This document shows, one piece after another, positions 53,353-63,245 of a stretch of DNA of 64,000 nt. The notes under the pieces were generated by a model. It was given only the letters and a program-made list of their open reading frames with translations. It ran no database searches and was not told where the DNA came from. Origin of the DNA: Sphingobacteriales bacterium (lineage in GTDB: Bacteria; Bacteroidota; Bacteroidia; Chitinophagales; UBA2359); assembly GCA_016700115.1 (NCBI GenBank), contig CP064999.1, positions 2,976,001 to 3,040,000 of the forward strand, read 5' to 3'. The position numbers and the translations under genes were made by a program. Numbering within the stretch: the first letter of the stretch is position 1; the number at the start of each line of letters is the position of its first letter.

Positions 53353-54269
53353 CATGTTAAATATTTTCCGGTTAATTCTAAAAGTTGATTGACTTCTTCC
53401 GCTTTGTTTTCCTCCGATTTGTCAGTTGTTATCTTAAAATTAATCAACAAAGTATAAACTGCACGCACATTTGTGTCGGGATAAATATTTTTGGAGGCAG
53501 GTTGTAATCCGTACAACTTTAAAATGCTGTTTAAATCTGATTTGCTCAATCTTGACCCTCCTGTTGAAGGATCTGTCAACAAATCTAAAGGGCGGTAATA
53601 GTCTGAATGATTTGGGGTTTTAAGGACTTCTTTTACAGATTTTTTCAAAAATTTACCGGTACTTCTGTTAAAAGCACCGGCAAAAATTTCCTTACCATAA
53701 CAAACAGGAAAAACCGAAAGTCCTACCCGTTGTGCAATATAAATATAGAGGAGTACATATAAGGATGCATGTCCTCTTTTATAAGCTAATAAATAGTTGA
53801 GTGCGAAATTATGAGTTTCCGGATCATCGTTGACAATCATACCATAAATAGTAAATAACACCTCTGTTACTTGTGATAACATTTGAAAAGTGGTCATGTT
53901 TGCCTGAAGCCTGACTTCTATATCGTCACAAATATCATTGATTCTATCTTCTATTTTGGTTTCAGAAACAGAAAATGTGGGGTAAATATATTGCGTAAGA
54001 TATAATAATGGAGCTAAAAGAGAAGTATCGGTATTTCTAAGCCAATCTTCGAACTGATGATATACTTTTGTAAAATTAATTTTTTGGAGAACATACTCCA
54101 ACCTTTCTGTTTGTATTTCATTCAAATCCATTTTATTGGAATAGCAGATATCGCGGAGTTCATGTTCAATATATACCCCTTTAGCAATCATATCTTTGGC
54201 GACTTGTTGCCATATATCATCATCATCCAGCAATTTTATTAAGGTTGAAAGCCTGTATTCAGGATTCAT
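53352..54269 (-). CDS. SirB1-like / transglutaminase-fold protein
   Basis: This 305-residue protein has a mostly helical N-terminal part. The middle segment NDDPETHNFALNYLLAYKRG followed by ASLYVLLYIYIAQRVGLSVFPVCYGKEIFAGAF follows the pattern of the SirB1/Transglut_core2 family (YxDPxNSFLNxVLxxRxGxPISLxxLYxxIARRLGL). The classical catalytic residues of transglutaminases are not conserved in this family and are not obvious here. The C-terminal TPR-like part of other SirB1 proteins is replaced by a short helical tail. Function unknown. Confidence 0.6.
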   Translation of the reverse strand: MNPEYRLSTLIKLLDDDDIWQQVAKDMIAKGVYIEHELRDICYSNKMDLNEIQTERLEYVLQKINFTKVYHQFEDWLRNTDTSLLAPLLYLTQYIYPTFSVSETKIEDRINDICDDIEVRLQANMTTFQMLSQVTEVLFTIYGMIVNDDPETHNFALNYLLAYKRGHASLYVLLYIYIAQRVGLSVFPVCYGKEIFAGAFNRSTGKFLKKSVKEVLKTPNHSDYYRPLDLLTDPSTGGSRLSKSDLNSILKLYGLQPASKNIYPDTNVRAVYTLLINFKITTDKSEENKAEEVNQLLELTGKYLT

Positions 54270-54295
54270 GATATGTACATAATCCGGTAAAAAAC

Positions 54296-56848
54296 CTACT
54301 TGACCTTTTTAGTGCTTGTTTTTTTAGAAGCTGCCTGAGCAATCAGTGTTTTACATTCAGCTAAAGTAATTGTTTTGGGATCCGCATTTTTAGGCAGGGT
54401 AATATTAAGTTTTCCGGTTTTGATATATGGACCGTATCTCCCATCTAAAACTTGGATGTTTCCGTTTTCAAAAGATTGAATTGCATTCGTATTGGTGGTG
54501 GTTTTAGCAGATTTTTTCCCCTTTTTGGGCTCAGCAGCATCCCCATCTATCAAAATTAAACATTCTTCGTAGGTCAGCGTTTTTGCGTCTTTCGACTTAG
54601 GAATTTTAATATTCTTATCTCCGGCTTTAATATAAGGTCCAAATCGTCCGTTAAGTACCTGAATATTTCCGTTGTCAAAAGTGTGAATAACCTTGTTGAC
54701 TTCGGCAATTCTTTTTTCCTCAATCAGGCGTATCGCCTGGTCTTCCGTAAACATTAAAGGGTCAACATCTTTTGGAAGGCTGTAAAACTTATTGTTATGA
54801 ACTACATAAGGCCCGAAACGCCCTACACCAACTTTTAAGGTTTTTTCTTCAAAAGTTCCGATTTCTTTTGGCAAATTAAACAGACTTAGTGCTTGTTCAA
54901 GTGTTATGGTGTTGAGCGTTACAGGAGGTAAAATTGAAGCGAACTGTGGCTTATCTCCATCTTCATTTGTCCCGATTTGAACCATTGGTCCAAATTTACC
55001 TAACCTTGCAGTTACAGGTTTACCGGTTTTGGGATCGTTTCCTAAAAGCCTTTCACCGGTTTCGCGGTCCGCATTTTTTAAAGTATATTCAACTGTTTCG
55101 TTAAAAGGGTAATAAAACTCCCCAATTGTTTTCGTCCAAACTTGTTTGCCGTTTGCTATTTCGTCAAATGCCTTTTCTATATTAGCTGTAAAATCGTAAT
55201 TGACAATATTTTCAAAATGTTTAACTAAAAAATCGTTGACGACCCTACCGGTATCTGTCGGAAATAATTTTGCTTTTTCCACACCGATTTTTTCTTTCTC
55301 CGATGTAACAACAATTTGATTGGGTTTAGATTCATGTGGGCCGGATAACGTTAAAATTCGGTAAGCACGCTCAATGCCTTCCCTGTTTTCTTTAACAACA
55401 TAACCCCTTTGTTGAATGGTACTGATAATTGGTGCGTATGTAGAGGGTCTTCCTATACCTCTTTCTTCCAGATTTCGCACTAAACTGGCTTCATTATATC
55501 TTGCAGGAGGTCGTTTGAAACGCTGAATGGCTTTCATATTTTTAAGATCCAATACTTGCCCGATTTTTAGAGGAGGCAAAATGGTTTCTTCTTCGTTTTC
55601 ATCATCATCATCGAGCGATGAGGCAATATAAAGTTTTAAAAATCCGTCAAATTTAATGACCTCCCCTTTAGCTTCTAATTTCTCTTTTACTGTTGAAATA
55701 GCAATCGAAACAACAGTCCTTTCCAGCAAGGCATCACTCATTTGAGAAGCCATTGCTCGTTTCCAGATAAGATCGTAAAGTCTTTTTTCGTCAGAATTTT
55801 CTCCGGCATTCTGCACATCAAAATAAGTAGGTCTGATTGCTTCATGTGCTTCCTGTGCCGAATCGGATTTTGTTTTGTATTGACGTTCTTTCCAGTAATC
55901 AGTTCCAAACATACTGGAAATTTGTTTTCCCATTGCTTCCCGGGCTGTATTGGAAAGATTAGTTGAGTCCGTTCTCATGTAGGTGATCTTACCGGCTTCG
56001 TATAGTTTTTGTGCAACTTGCATAGTTTTTGCGACCGAAAACCCTAATTTTCTGCTCGCATCCTGTTGCAATGTTGAAGTAGTAAACGGGGGAGATGGGG
56101 ATTTTTTTGCCGGTTTTACTTCTATTTTATCAATGGTAAAAACTGCTCCGATACATTTTTGTAAAAACTGTTGTGCATCGGCTTCAAGTGAAAAAGGTTC
56201 AGAAAGCTCAGCTTTAAGAATAGTCTGTTTGCCGTTGTAATCCTTGATATTGAAATAGGCATATACCTTGTAATTGAAAGATGAATTGAACTGCTCTATT
56301 TCACGTTCTCGCTCCACGACCAACCTAACTGCAACAGACTGAACCCTACCGGCAGATAAAACGCCTTGTCTTGCAATCTTACGCCATAAGATGGGGGATA
56401 TTTTAAACCCTACCAAACGGTCAATCACCCTTCGCGCTTGCTGAGCATCTACAATATTTCTGTTGATGATCCTTGGATTTTTTACGGCTTGTAGAATGGC
56501 CGGTTTTGTAATTTCATGAAAAATGATTCGCTTGGTCTTTTTTTCATCCAAACCCAATACCTCACATAAATGCCATGAAATAGCTTCACCTTCTCTGTCC
56601 TCGTCCGTCGCTAACCAAATATCTGCTGAAGATTTTGCCAGTTTTGTTAACTCTTTAACTACTTGCGTTTTTTCTTCCGGAATAATATAACGCGGGGTAA
56701 AATTGTTGTTCACATCAATAGCATTATCGTCCTTTGGCAAATCGCGAATATGCCCTTTACAGGAAACAACGGTAAAGTCATTGCCCAAAATACCTTCTAT
56801 CGTTTTAGCTTTTGCAGGAGATTCAACTATAACTAAATTTTTAAGCAT
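54296..56848 (-). CDS. topA: DNA topoisomerase I
   Basis: This 850-residue type IA topoisomerase relaxes negative supercoils. TOPRIM residues are E9 (VIVESPAKAK) and D82/D84 (LATDEDREGEAIS). The catalytic tyrosine is Y290 in YMRTDSTNLS, and the RVQSVAVRLVVEREREI block is typical. The C-terminus lacks the four-cysteine zinc fingers of E. coli TopA and instead has at least four topoisomerase C-terminal repeats (GKFGPMVQIG, GRFGPYVVHN, GRFGPYIKAG, GRYGPYIKTG). The ATG at 56848 is chosen because MLKNLVIVESPAKAK fits the family start; the frame is open 15 codons further upstream. A complete promoter lies at 56932-56961. Confidence 0.95.
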   Translation of the reverse strand: MLKNLVIVESPAKAKTIEGILGNDFTVVSCKGHIRDLPKDDNAIDVNNNFTPRYIIPEEKTQVVKELTKLAKSSADIWLATDEDREGEAISWHLCEVLGLDEKKTKRIIFHEITKPAILQAVKNPRIINRNIVDAQQARRVIDRLVGFKISPILWRKIARQGVLSAGRVQSVAVRLVVEREREIEQFNSSFNYKVYAYFNIKDYNGKQTILKAELSEPFSLEADAQQFLQKCIGAVFTIDKIEVKPAKKSPSPPFTTSTLQQDASRKLGFSVAKTMQVAQKLYEAGKITYMRTDSTNLSNTAREAMGKQISSMFGTDYWKERQYKTKSDSAQEAHEAIRPTYFDVQNAGENSDEKRLYDLIWKRAMASQMSDALLERTVVSIAISTVKEKLEAKGEVIKFDGFLKLYIASSLDDDDENEEETILPPLKIGQVLDLKNMKAIQRFKRPPARYNEASLVRNLEERGIGRPSTYAPIISTIQQRGYVVKENREGIERAYRILTLSGPHESKPNQIVVTSEKEKIGVEKAKLFPTDTGRVVNDFLVKHFENIVNYDFTANIEKAFDEIANGKQVWTKTIGEFYYPFNETVEYTLKNADRETGERLLGNDPKTGKPVTARLGKFGPMVQIGTNEDGDKPQFASILPPVTLNTITLEQALSLFNLPKEIGTFEEKTLKVGVGRFGPYVVHNNKFYSLPKDVDPLMFTEDQAIRLIEEKRIAEVNKVIHTFDNGNIQVLNGRFGPYIKAGDKNIKIPKSKDAKTLTYEECLILIDGDAAEPKKGKKSAKTTTNTNAIQSFENGNIQVLDGRYGPYIKTGKLNITLPKNADPKTITLAECKTLIAQAASKKTSTKKVK

Positions 56849-57332
56849 GAACTTTTCTTTTGCGATTGTATTACAACAATCATTTTTCATCAAATACTTT
56901 CCAAAACAAACTCGATGTTCTAATTTGGGAACAAAGGTAAGATACTTTCATAATCTTACAAAGAATGTTTTTCGTAAATATAAATACAGTTGATAAACTT
57001 TTAGATTTTTTGCTTGTTTGGACATCAAAAGCACAAGTTAATATTTTAAATTAATTGCACCCCTTGATTAACCTATCCAATATCGAGCCAATCAAGATGT
57101 TGTAATAACCATTAAAGATTGTGTACATGCAAAATCGAGTAGTCAATTCAACTATTTAACTTTAAATAAACACAATGTACAATATTTTAATCTTATAGCA
57201 TAATAGTTGAACCTTCACCTATATTGAGCTATGAAGATTCAAAAAAAACATCCATCTTTATGAATAATTTCAACTAATCTGTATAGTTGATGTGTTCATT
57301 GGTAAATCCAAAAAGTCCAAAAAAAAATTTCT
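56849..57332. other. Divergent intergenic region (484 bp)
   Basis: Very AT-rich. It contains the topA promoter (56932-56961) and several TCAACTA/TAGTTGA words, including a 10-bp perfect inverted repeat TTCAACTATT (57147-57156) / AATAGTTGAA (57202-57211). There is no credible reading frame. The words could be operator sites for the thioredoxin gene. Confidence 0.5.
56932..56961 (-). promoter_or_regulatory. Promoter for topA (TTG, 19 bp, TACCTTTG)
   Basis: On the reverse strand TTG (56961-56959) precedes TACCTTTG (56939-56932) by 19 bp, close to the Bacteroidota consensus. The leader before the ATG at 56848 is about 75 bases. Confidence 0.6.
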
Positions 57333-58037
57333 ATGAAGTATCTTTCCATTTTCTCAATTTTTCTTGCTGCTTTGTTAGGTTCGTGCAATACACAACAAGA
57401 AGAAAGCAATAACACCAACAACTCAAATTCAAAAGCCCAACCTGCAAATTCCAAAAATAATACTGTAGGAGACAATTCTCAAAAATCAAATGCGCTCATT
57501 AATTGGATAACATTTGAAGAATTAGAAACCAAAATGAAACAAGAACCGCGCAAAGTGGTGGTAGATCTTTATACTGATTGGTGTGGTTGGTGTAAAAGAA
57601 TGGATAAGGCGACTTTTCAACATCCGGAAGTAGCTGAGTATGTCAATAAGAACTTTTATGCTGTTAAATTTAATGCGGAAGGAACAAATCCTGTCAAATT
57701 TAACGGACAAAATTGGGAGTTTATGCCCAATCCAAACGGAAGAAAAGGAACGCACCGTTTAGCGGCCACATTAATTCTCGGTAACCAACCAACCGGTCGT
57801 ATTGGATATCCTACGATTGCCTTTATGGATGAAAAATTGATGCGAATTGATGCTTATCCCGGATACAAGACACCCGATAAATTTGAAGGTTTGATGAAAT
57901 TTATAGCTGAAAATCATTATCGAAATCAACCTTTCGAACAATACATGCAAAAGTTCACCCCAACCATTCCAGCTAACCCAACCGGAAGTTTAACCCCTTC
58001 AAAATCAGATTCTAAGCCAGGAATAGTGGTTAAATAA
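57333..58037 (+). CDS. Thioredoxin-fold lipoprotein with WCGWC active site
   Basis: This 234-residue exported lipoprotein has the lipobox LGSC (cysteine at about 18) and a 60-residue Asn/Ser-rich spacer. A thioredoxin domain then follows with VVDLYTDWCGWCKRMDKATF (CGWC, a redox-active pair as in DsbD-gamma-like or YyaL/DUF255-type proteins). A cis-Pro region is in GYPTIAFMDEK. A roughly 40-residue insert containing NGQNWEFMPNPNGRKGTHRL lies after the second strand. It probably reduces or isomerises periplasmic disulfides at the outer membrane. It precedes the enoyl-CoA hydratase gene by 30 bp. Confidence 0.88.
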   Translation: MKYLSIFSIFLAALLGSCNTQQEESNNTNNSNSKAQPANSKNNTVGDNSQKSNALINWITFEELETKMKQEPRKVVVDLYTDWCGWCKRMDKATFQHPEVAEYVNKNFYAVKFNAEGTNPVKFNGQNWEFMPNPNGRKGTHRLAATLILGNQPTGRIGYPTIAFMDEKLMRIDAYPGYKTPDKFEGLMKFIAENHYRNQPFEQYMQKFTPTIPANPTGSLTPSKSDSKPGIVVK

Positions 58038-58067
58038 TCAACGAATATCTTAAAATAGCTGAAACTA

Positions 58068-58841
58068 ATGGATTTTATTAAGGTTACTCCGGAATATGAA
58101 CCACATATCGCTCTGATTGAACTAAATCGCCCTAAAGAGTTAAATGCACTGAACCTGCAGTTGATGGGCGAATTAAAAACAGCACTTAAGGAATTGGACA
58201 ATCTTCCTGATGTCAGGGCAATTGTTTTGACCGGAAATGAAAGAGTTTTTGCTGCCGGTGCTGATATTAAACAAATGGCGGAGAAAGGGGCTATTGATAT
58301 GTTTCATATTGATCAATTCAGTACCTGGGATCAGATAAAAAAGACAAAAAAGCCAATTATTGCGGCAGTTTCCGGTTTTGCTTTAGGTGGTGGATGTGAG
58401 TTGGTCATGCTTTGCGATATGGTCGTTGCTTCTGAAACAGCACAATTTGGTCAGCCGGAAATCAAACTTGGAACAATGCCCGGTGCAGGAGGAACCCAAC
58501 GTTTAAGCAGAGCTATCGGAAAAGTCCGTGCCATGGAAATGGTATTAACCGGCACCTTCATTAACGCTCAGGAAGCTTACAAAGCAGGATTAGTAAATAA
58601 AGTTGTTCCTGTCGAATTATATTTACAAGAAACCATGAAACTTGCCAGAAAGGTAGCTGAAATGTCTCCTGTCGCTGTAAAACTTGCAAAAGAATCAGTG
58701 TTACAAGCCTTTAACAGCACTTTGGATGAAGGGTTGATGTTTGAACGAAAAAACTTTTACCTCACTTTTGCGAGCAAAGATCAAAAAGAAGGAATGAATG
58801 CTTTTATCGAAAAAAGAATTCCAAATTTCACCGGGGAATAA
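58068..58841 (+). CDS. Enoyl-CoA hydratase / crotonase
   Basis: This 257-residue crotonase-fold enzyme hydrates trans-2-enoyl-CoA in fatty-acid beta-oxidation. Both catalytic glutamates are present: ALGGGCELVMLCDMVVASE and FGQPEIKLGTMPGAGGTQRL. The oxyanion-hole motif AAGADIKQMAE is typical of mitochondrial-type short-chain hydratases. Strong similarity to ECHS1-like proteins makes this assignment firm, though the exact chain-length preference is not visible. It ends in a bidirectional terminator. Confidence 0.93.
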   Translation: MDFIKVTPEYEPHIALIELNRPKELNALNLQLMGELKTALKELDNLPDVRAIVLTGNERVFAAGADIKQMAEKGAIDMFHIDQFSTWDQIKKTKKPIIAAVSGFALGGGCELVMLCDMVVASETAQFGQPEIKLGTMPGAGGTQRLSRAIGKVRAMEMVLTGTFINAQEAYKAGLVNKVVPVELYLQETMKLARKVAEMSPVAVKLAKESVLQAFNSTLDEGLMFERKNFYLTFASKDQKEGMNAFIEKRIPNFTGE

Positions 58842-58891
58842 TACATCAGGTTTTAAACGGTCCCTTAGATTTTAATTCAATTGCTACAAAC

Positions 58892-58925
58892 AAAAAAGCC
58901 ACTCTATTTTAGTGAGTGGCTTTTT
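58892..58925. terminator. Bidirectional rho-independent terminator
   Basis: AAAAAAGCCACTC (58892-58904) pairs with GAGTGGCTTTTT (58914-58925) around a 9-base loop, between the convergent hydratase and T9SS-domain genes. Confidence 0.9.
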
Positions 58926-58952
58926 GATGTAAACAAAATGAAAAAAGAAAAC

Positions 58953-59318
58953 TTATTGCTTTATAATTAACCTTCCTGTTGAAACCCGATCGCTTCCTCT
59001 TACCAGAAAATAGAAGTACATACCTGCTTCCAAATCTGAAATATCAACCTCGGCAGCATTTGTTTGAATATCATTGACCAATTTTACCTGATTTCCGATG
59101 ATATCAAAAATCTCCAAACGATAAGTTTCACGTCCGGTATTTTGAAAATGGAAGGTAGTCTTCTCTTTTGCAGGATTCGGTGAGAAAGAAGAAGTTACTT
59201 TCACAATGTCATTACCTCCTCTCGCTGATTGTTGGGCCGAAGCCTCTTGTATGAACCCTAAAGAGATAAACAAGGTTAGTAATGCTGCAAAGAAAATATA
59301 GGTATATGTTTTTTTCAT
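58953..59318 (-). CDS. Stand-alone T9SS type A sorting-domain protein
   Basis: This 121-residue exported protein consists of a signal peptide (about 1-28, ending ASAQQ) and almost nothing but a type A T9SS sorting domain: FSPNPAKEKTTFHFQNTGRE, TYRLEIFDIIGNQVKLV, DISDLEAGMYFYFLVRGSDR and the final VSTGRLIIKQ. There is no passenger domain. Such domains normally sit at the C-terminus of large secreted proteins and are removed at the cell surface. A free one could compete for the secretion machinery, be a decayed gene, or act in maturation. Length and codon use look normal. Confidence 0.85.
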   Translation of the reverse strand: MKKTYTYIFFAALLTLFISLGFIQEASAQQSARGGNDIVKVTSSFSPNPAKEKTTFHFQNTGRETYRLEIFDIIGNQVKLVNDIQTNAAEVDISDLEAGMYFYFLVRGSDRVSTGRLIIKQ

Positions 59319-59688
59319 GCGGAATTTTTAAATTTTTTACTACTTGTTTTTTAAACAACACTGCCGGAGAATAGTTTAACTTTTATCTGCAAAAACTTTA
59401 CCAATTCTACAACAGGCAACTTGTTTTGAAAGAAAAATTCAACTATTCGACTTGCAAAACTAATATATCTATCTTTAAAAAACAACCTTGAATTTTTTCT
59501 TTTTTTCTGCACTCAAGAATTTAAATAAAGTTAGTAAAAACAATATTCATAAACAATTGTTAGAAAATTGATTAGAAAACTAAAAATTTCATACTGCAAA
59601 AAAAAGATTACTTTTTTGAAATTCTTTTAACCGTTTTTAACGCAGTTCCCAAACAATTTTCCAATACAAATAAATAACATTTCTGATA
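59319..59688. other. Divergent intergenic region (370 bp)
   Basis: Very AT-rich (many A-runs) with no coding frame. It holds a TTCAACTATTCGA word at about 59439, also seen at about 23818. No clear -7 element was found for either flanking gene. Confidence 0.45.
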
Positions 59689-60765
59689 ATGAATCGCAAT
59701 TTGTTTTTAACTATACTACTTCTTGGTTTATCCTATCTGTCAGTTTACGCACAAGGAATTGCCACATTTACAGATAAATTTGGCAGATTCTATGTCTTTG
59801 ATAAAGGTAATGTTCAAACTTTGGAGCCTCGCGAAGTAACAAATGTTCAGATGGGTGGTGATTATTTATTGTATGTTGATGCATTAAGTCAAGTGATTTA
59901 CTACAGAAATGGTAAAAAACAAATACTGAATTATATGCCTCAAATCAATCTTTACAAGGCCACCAGATTTTACCTTTTGTCTTTGGAAGGCGGAGTTTTG
60001 AGAATCATCAGCAACGATACAAAAAAGGACTTAGCGCTTGGGGTAAATGCAACGTATGCTCTTGGAGACAGCATTGTTGCTTTCATTGATTTTGACCGTT
60101 TTTTAAAAGTATTTTACAAGAATCAACTTTTTGAAGCAACAAATGAACCTGTTAATGAATTTCGGGCAGGAGATAATTCGGTGGCGTATATAACAGAAGG
60201 TGAAAACTTCTATCTCGTCCACAATAATGAATTGCAACTCATAGACAACGCTCCTCCGCTAAACTATCAGGTAGGTAATAATTTTGTGGCTTATATTAAC
60301 CGCTTCAATGAATTGTATGTGTTCGATAAAGGGAAAAACAAACAATTAGAAAGTGTCAGCCCTGTTAGTTATAAGGCCGGCGACAATATTTTGGCTTATG
60401 TTGATAACCTGAATAGTTTTAAAGTCTATTGGAATGGCAAAACAAAAGAACTGCTTCCTGTATTACCCCGGAGTTATGAGATTTTTGATAATACACTGAC
60501 CTATATTGACGAAAGGGGTTTTTTAAATGTGTTCTATAAGGGGAAAAATATCGTCATCACCACGTTTACCCCCCCTGCGTTCAAATTTTTTGATGGAATA
60601 GTTGCATATACCGATTTTGACGGTAAACTTTATGCTTTTTATGAGGGCAATCAAGTGATGGTTTCCGATCAGATTGTCGAAAGCTTTGAAGTTCAGGGGA
60701 GAGTAATTAAATATAATATTCTGAATGGTGAAGCGAGGTTTTATTACAACGGTGAAAACTATTAA
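59689..60765 (+). CDS. Secreted protein of unknown function with about eight 40-residue repeats (probable beta-propeller)
   Basis: This 358-residue exported protein has a signal peptide ending SVYAQ. The mature part is built of about eight repeats of roughly 40 residues with the pattern GDNxxAYxDxxxxFxVFYKGK and a following P-x-Y stretch; examples are AGDNSVAYITEGENFYLVHN, AGDNILAYVDNLNSFKVYWN and DGIVAYTDFDGKLYAFYEGN. The number and length fit a seven- or eight-bladed beta-propeller, but no catalytic residues or known family could be assigned. There is no obvious T9SS domain. Confidence 0.65.
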   Translation: MNRNLFLTILLLGLSYLSVYAQGIATFTDKFGRFYVFDKGNVQTLEPREVTNVQMGGDYLLYVDALSQVIYYRNGKKQILNYMPQINLYKATRFYLLSLEGGVLRIISNDTKKDLALGVNATYALGDSIVAFIDFDRFLKVFYKNQLFEATNEPVNEFRAGDNSVAYITEGENFYLVHNNELQLIDNAPPLNYQVGNNFVAYINRFNELYVFDKGKNKQLESVSPVSYKAGDNILAYVDNLNSFKVYWNGKTKELLPVLPRSYEIFDNTLTYIDERGFLNVFYKGKNIVITTFTPPAFKFFDGIVAYTDFDGKLYAFYEGNQVMVSDQIVESFEVQGRVIKYNILNGEARFYYNGENY

Positions 60766-60877
60766 ATTTTTTAAACATGGTTTGAGTTCTTTGTATCGGT
60801 CTTTTATAAACTTAACTTATACGAACAATCTCATTTAAATTACTTAAACCATTTACACCCTTTTAACTACATTTTCT

Positions 60878-61669
60878 TTGCATTTAAATTTTAAAAAATT
60901 TGGAAACAGTGGGGAACCCCTCATCATATTGCACGGTCTTTTTGGCATGTTAGACAACTGGCAAACATTAGCCCTTAGGTTTTCCGGACAATTCACCGTT
61001 TTTACCGTTGATCAAAGAAATCACGGAAAATCTTTTCATACTCCTGACTTTAACTATCAACTTCTTGCAGATGATTTGTATGATTTTATGAGAAATCATC
61101 ATCTACCCTCAGCGCATATTATCGGACATTCAATGGGCGGAAAAACCGCTATGCAATTTGCGGTTAATAATCCTGAAATGGTGAACAAACTTATTATTGT
61201 GGACATTGCTCCCAAAGAATATCCTGCAGGACATGATATAATATTTGAGGCTTTCAATTCATTCGACATTAGTCAGGTTAGTTCGAGAAACGAAGCAGAC
61301 GAACTAATGAGGCAACTTGTTCCAGATTTTGGAACTCGTCAGTTTTTGCTTAAAAACTTGACCCGACATAAAGACGGCTCTTATGGATGGAAATGCAATC
61401 TTCCATCTTTAAAAGCACATTATCTTGAAATTCTTGGAAACAGTTTGACCCCTTTTGATCAATTCAACAAGCCCACACTGTTTATGAAAGGTAGCCTTTC
61501 GGACAACTATATAACTCTACCCGATGACGAAACTTTTATCATTCACTTTTTTCCTTTAGCATCCATAGAAACAATCCCTAATGCAGGACATTGGATTCAT
61601 GCTGAACAACCGGAAGCTTTTTATAATTCAGCAATGAGGTTTTTGAATGATAATCAGAAAAGTGAATAA
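60878..61669 (+). CDS. Alpha/beta hydrolase (YbfF-like esterase)
   Basis: This 263-residue protein has the oxyanion loop ILHGLFGMLDNWQTLA, DQRNHGKSFH, the nucleophile elbow IIGHSMGGKTAM (serine in GHSMGG), a later aspartate near PDDETF and the catalytic histidine in PNAGHWIHAEQPEAF. The arrangement is that of YbfF-type acyl esterases. The start is uncertain: a TTG at 60878 gives the best N-terminus, and no ATG lies near. It stands alone. Confidence 0.85.
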   Translation: MHLNFKKFGNSGEPLIILHGLFGMLDNWQTLALRFSGQFTVFTVDQRNHGKSFHTPDFNYQLLADDLYDFMRNHHLPSAHIIGHSMGGKTAMQFAVNNPEMVNKLIIVDIAPKEYPAGHDIIFEAFNSFDISQVSSRNEADELMRQLVPDFGTRQFLLKNLTRHKDGSYGWKCNLPSLKAHYLEILGNSLTPFDQFNKPTLFMKGSLSDNYITLPDDETFIIHFFPLASIETIPNAGHWIHAEQPEAFYNSAMRFLNDNQKSE

Positions 61670-61887
61670 GTGGGGTGATTCATTTTAATTTTTCATGGTT
61701 TAACCAATTCATAATCTAATACAAATAGAGGAAAAAGTTAGGCTGATTTAGTATATGCTTGTTTGATTTTAAAACTATAACCCAAGATGAATACCGGCCA
61801 TTTTAGTTTAGAGTTAAGATACTAAAACTCTGTCTGACTGTTAGCAATACTTAACCCTTAAATTTAAAAATGTGCGGTTATTCCATC

Positions 61888-63141
61888 TTAAACCAACCCT
61901 AACTGTTCTTTTCGACGGAAATCTTTGATGAGCAGGTGATAAAACAAAACAGCTATGAGGTAAAATGCGGCAGTGATATAGATGATAGCACCGTAAGAAA
62001 TTTCTTTTCCTCTCAAATAACGGAACATCAAAGCACTGAAAAACCAACTTCCCGACCATATTGAAGAAATGATGGCACTGACCAATTCCTGGTTTTTCTT
62101 ACCGACATAATACATGGTCATTTGTGAGGTCATTGGGTTGGCTAAATTCATTAAAGGTTGACGAATAATGTAGCAAAAAGCTGCCAAATAAAAAGCGAAT
62201 GTTCCCGCACCTAAAAATTCGGTGGTTCCCAACAGAATCAGGGCTGCTATGGACAACATTTGAGTTGCTGTAATGGCTTCGTATCCAAACCTGTTTTTAA
62301 TTACCGGTGCCTGTAACGAAAAAAGTGCTACAACTACTGCCGTAATTGAGCCTAAGAGAGAAAAACTGCCCGAACTTAGTTTAAAAATATGGAAGAAAAA
62401 CAAGTTCATGAACGGAATACTTAAGCCGGCTCCAACTGCAATTAAAAAAGTCGGGACAACTGCTTTTCCAATTACAACCCAATCATAATCAAACCGCTTC
62501 CCGTTTTCTTTGGAAGTGAATTGAGGAATACTTTCTTTGTTTGAAATCTTCCAGGTAAACAAAAAACTGAAAATCCCCAAGAGCGAAAAAATTTGCAACA
62601 GGGTTCTTTCGTCAAAAATCTGTACGTTGATACCCGACAACAAATAAATCAAAAAACCGGAAGCTATAGTGGCTAAGCTCCAAACAGATGCATTTAGCGA
62701 AATGCTTTCTGTATGTGTTTCTGTTTTGGTGTTTCGCAAAATAAAAGGAAGTATTGCTATTTGGTTGGCGGTAAAACAAAATCCCCAGATTATCATAGAG
62801 AATGCAATCAAAAGTGAGGATTTCCAGACTATCGCCTCTAATATGAGGAGAGAAATAAAAGGCAATATAGCTGATGACAAGAGCAATATAGGACGAATTG
62901 CTTTTGTTCGGATATACAAACCAAAAGGAAGCGCAAATACTAAGGCAGCCATAAATCTATAGGAAACAAAGGTGGCAATTTCACTGTCGTTAAAACCACT
63001 ATGTGTCATATAGATATTTAAAATAAGGGTAAAAGAACTGTTGATGAGTTGCAAAAACAGTTCAGCCATCATTAGAAATAGTATATCTTTTTCTACATTC
63101 TTGTAATTGCTGAAAAATCGTAACACAAAAAAAGTTTTCAA
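61888..63141 (-). CDS. Major facilitator superfamily (MFS) transporter
   Basis: This 417-residue inner-membrane protein has 12 predicted segments and the MFS loop between segments 2 and 3 (FGLYIRTKAIRPILLLSSAI). The substrate is unknown; the family covers drugs, sugars and other small molecules. The start codon is a TTG at 63141 in the longest frame, with a GTG five codons later and ATG at residue 24 as alternatives. The end of the frame lies 40 bp left of nothing recognisable, and the upstream neighbour is a decayed transposase gene. Confidence 0.82.
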   Translation of the reverse strand: MKTFFVLRFFSNYKNVEKDILFLMMAELFLQLINSSFTLILNIYMTHSGFNDSEIATFVSYRFMAALVFALPFGLYIRTKAIRPILLLSSAILPFISLLILEAIVWKSSLLIAFSMIIWGFCFTANQIAILPFILRNTKTETHTESISLNASVWSLATIASGFLIYLLSGINVQIFDERTLLQIFSLLGIFSFLFTWKISNKESIPQFTSKENGKRFDYDWVVIGKAVVPTFLIAVGAGLSIPFMNLFFFHIFKLSSGSFSLLGSITAVVVALFSLQAPVIKNRFGYEAITATQMLSIAALILLGTTEFLGAGTFAFYLAAFCYIIRQPLMNLANPMTSQMTMYYVGKKNQELVSAIISSIWSGSWFFSALMFRYLRGKEISYGAIIYITAAFYLIAVLFYHLLIKDFRRKEQLGLV

Positions 63142-63245
63142 TCCGGACCGGAAATACCTTAATATAAAGGTTGTTCTAAAACCAAACCGTTTTGATTAAA
63201 GTTCAATTAACCCACAACATGGCTGCCACACATTAAAAAAAAGAA

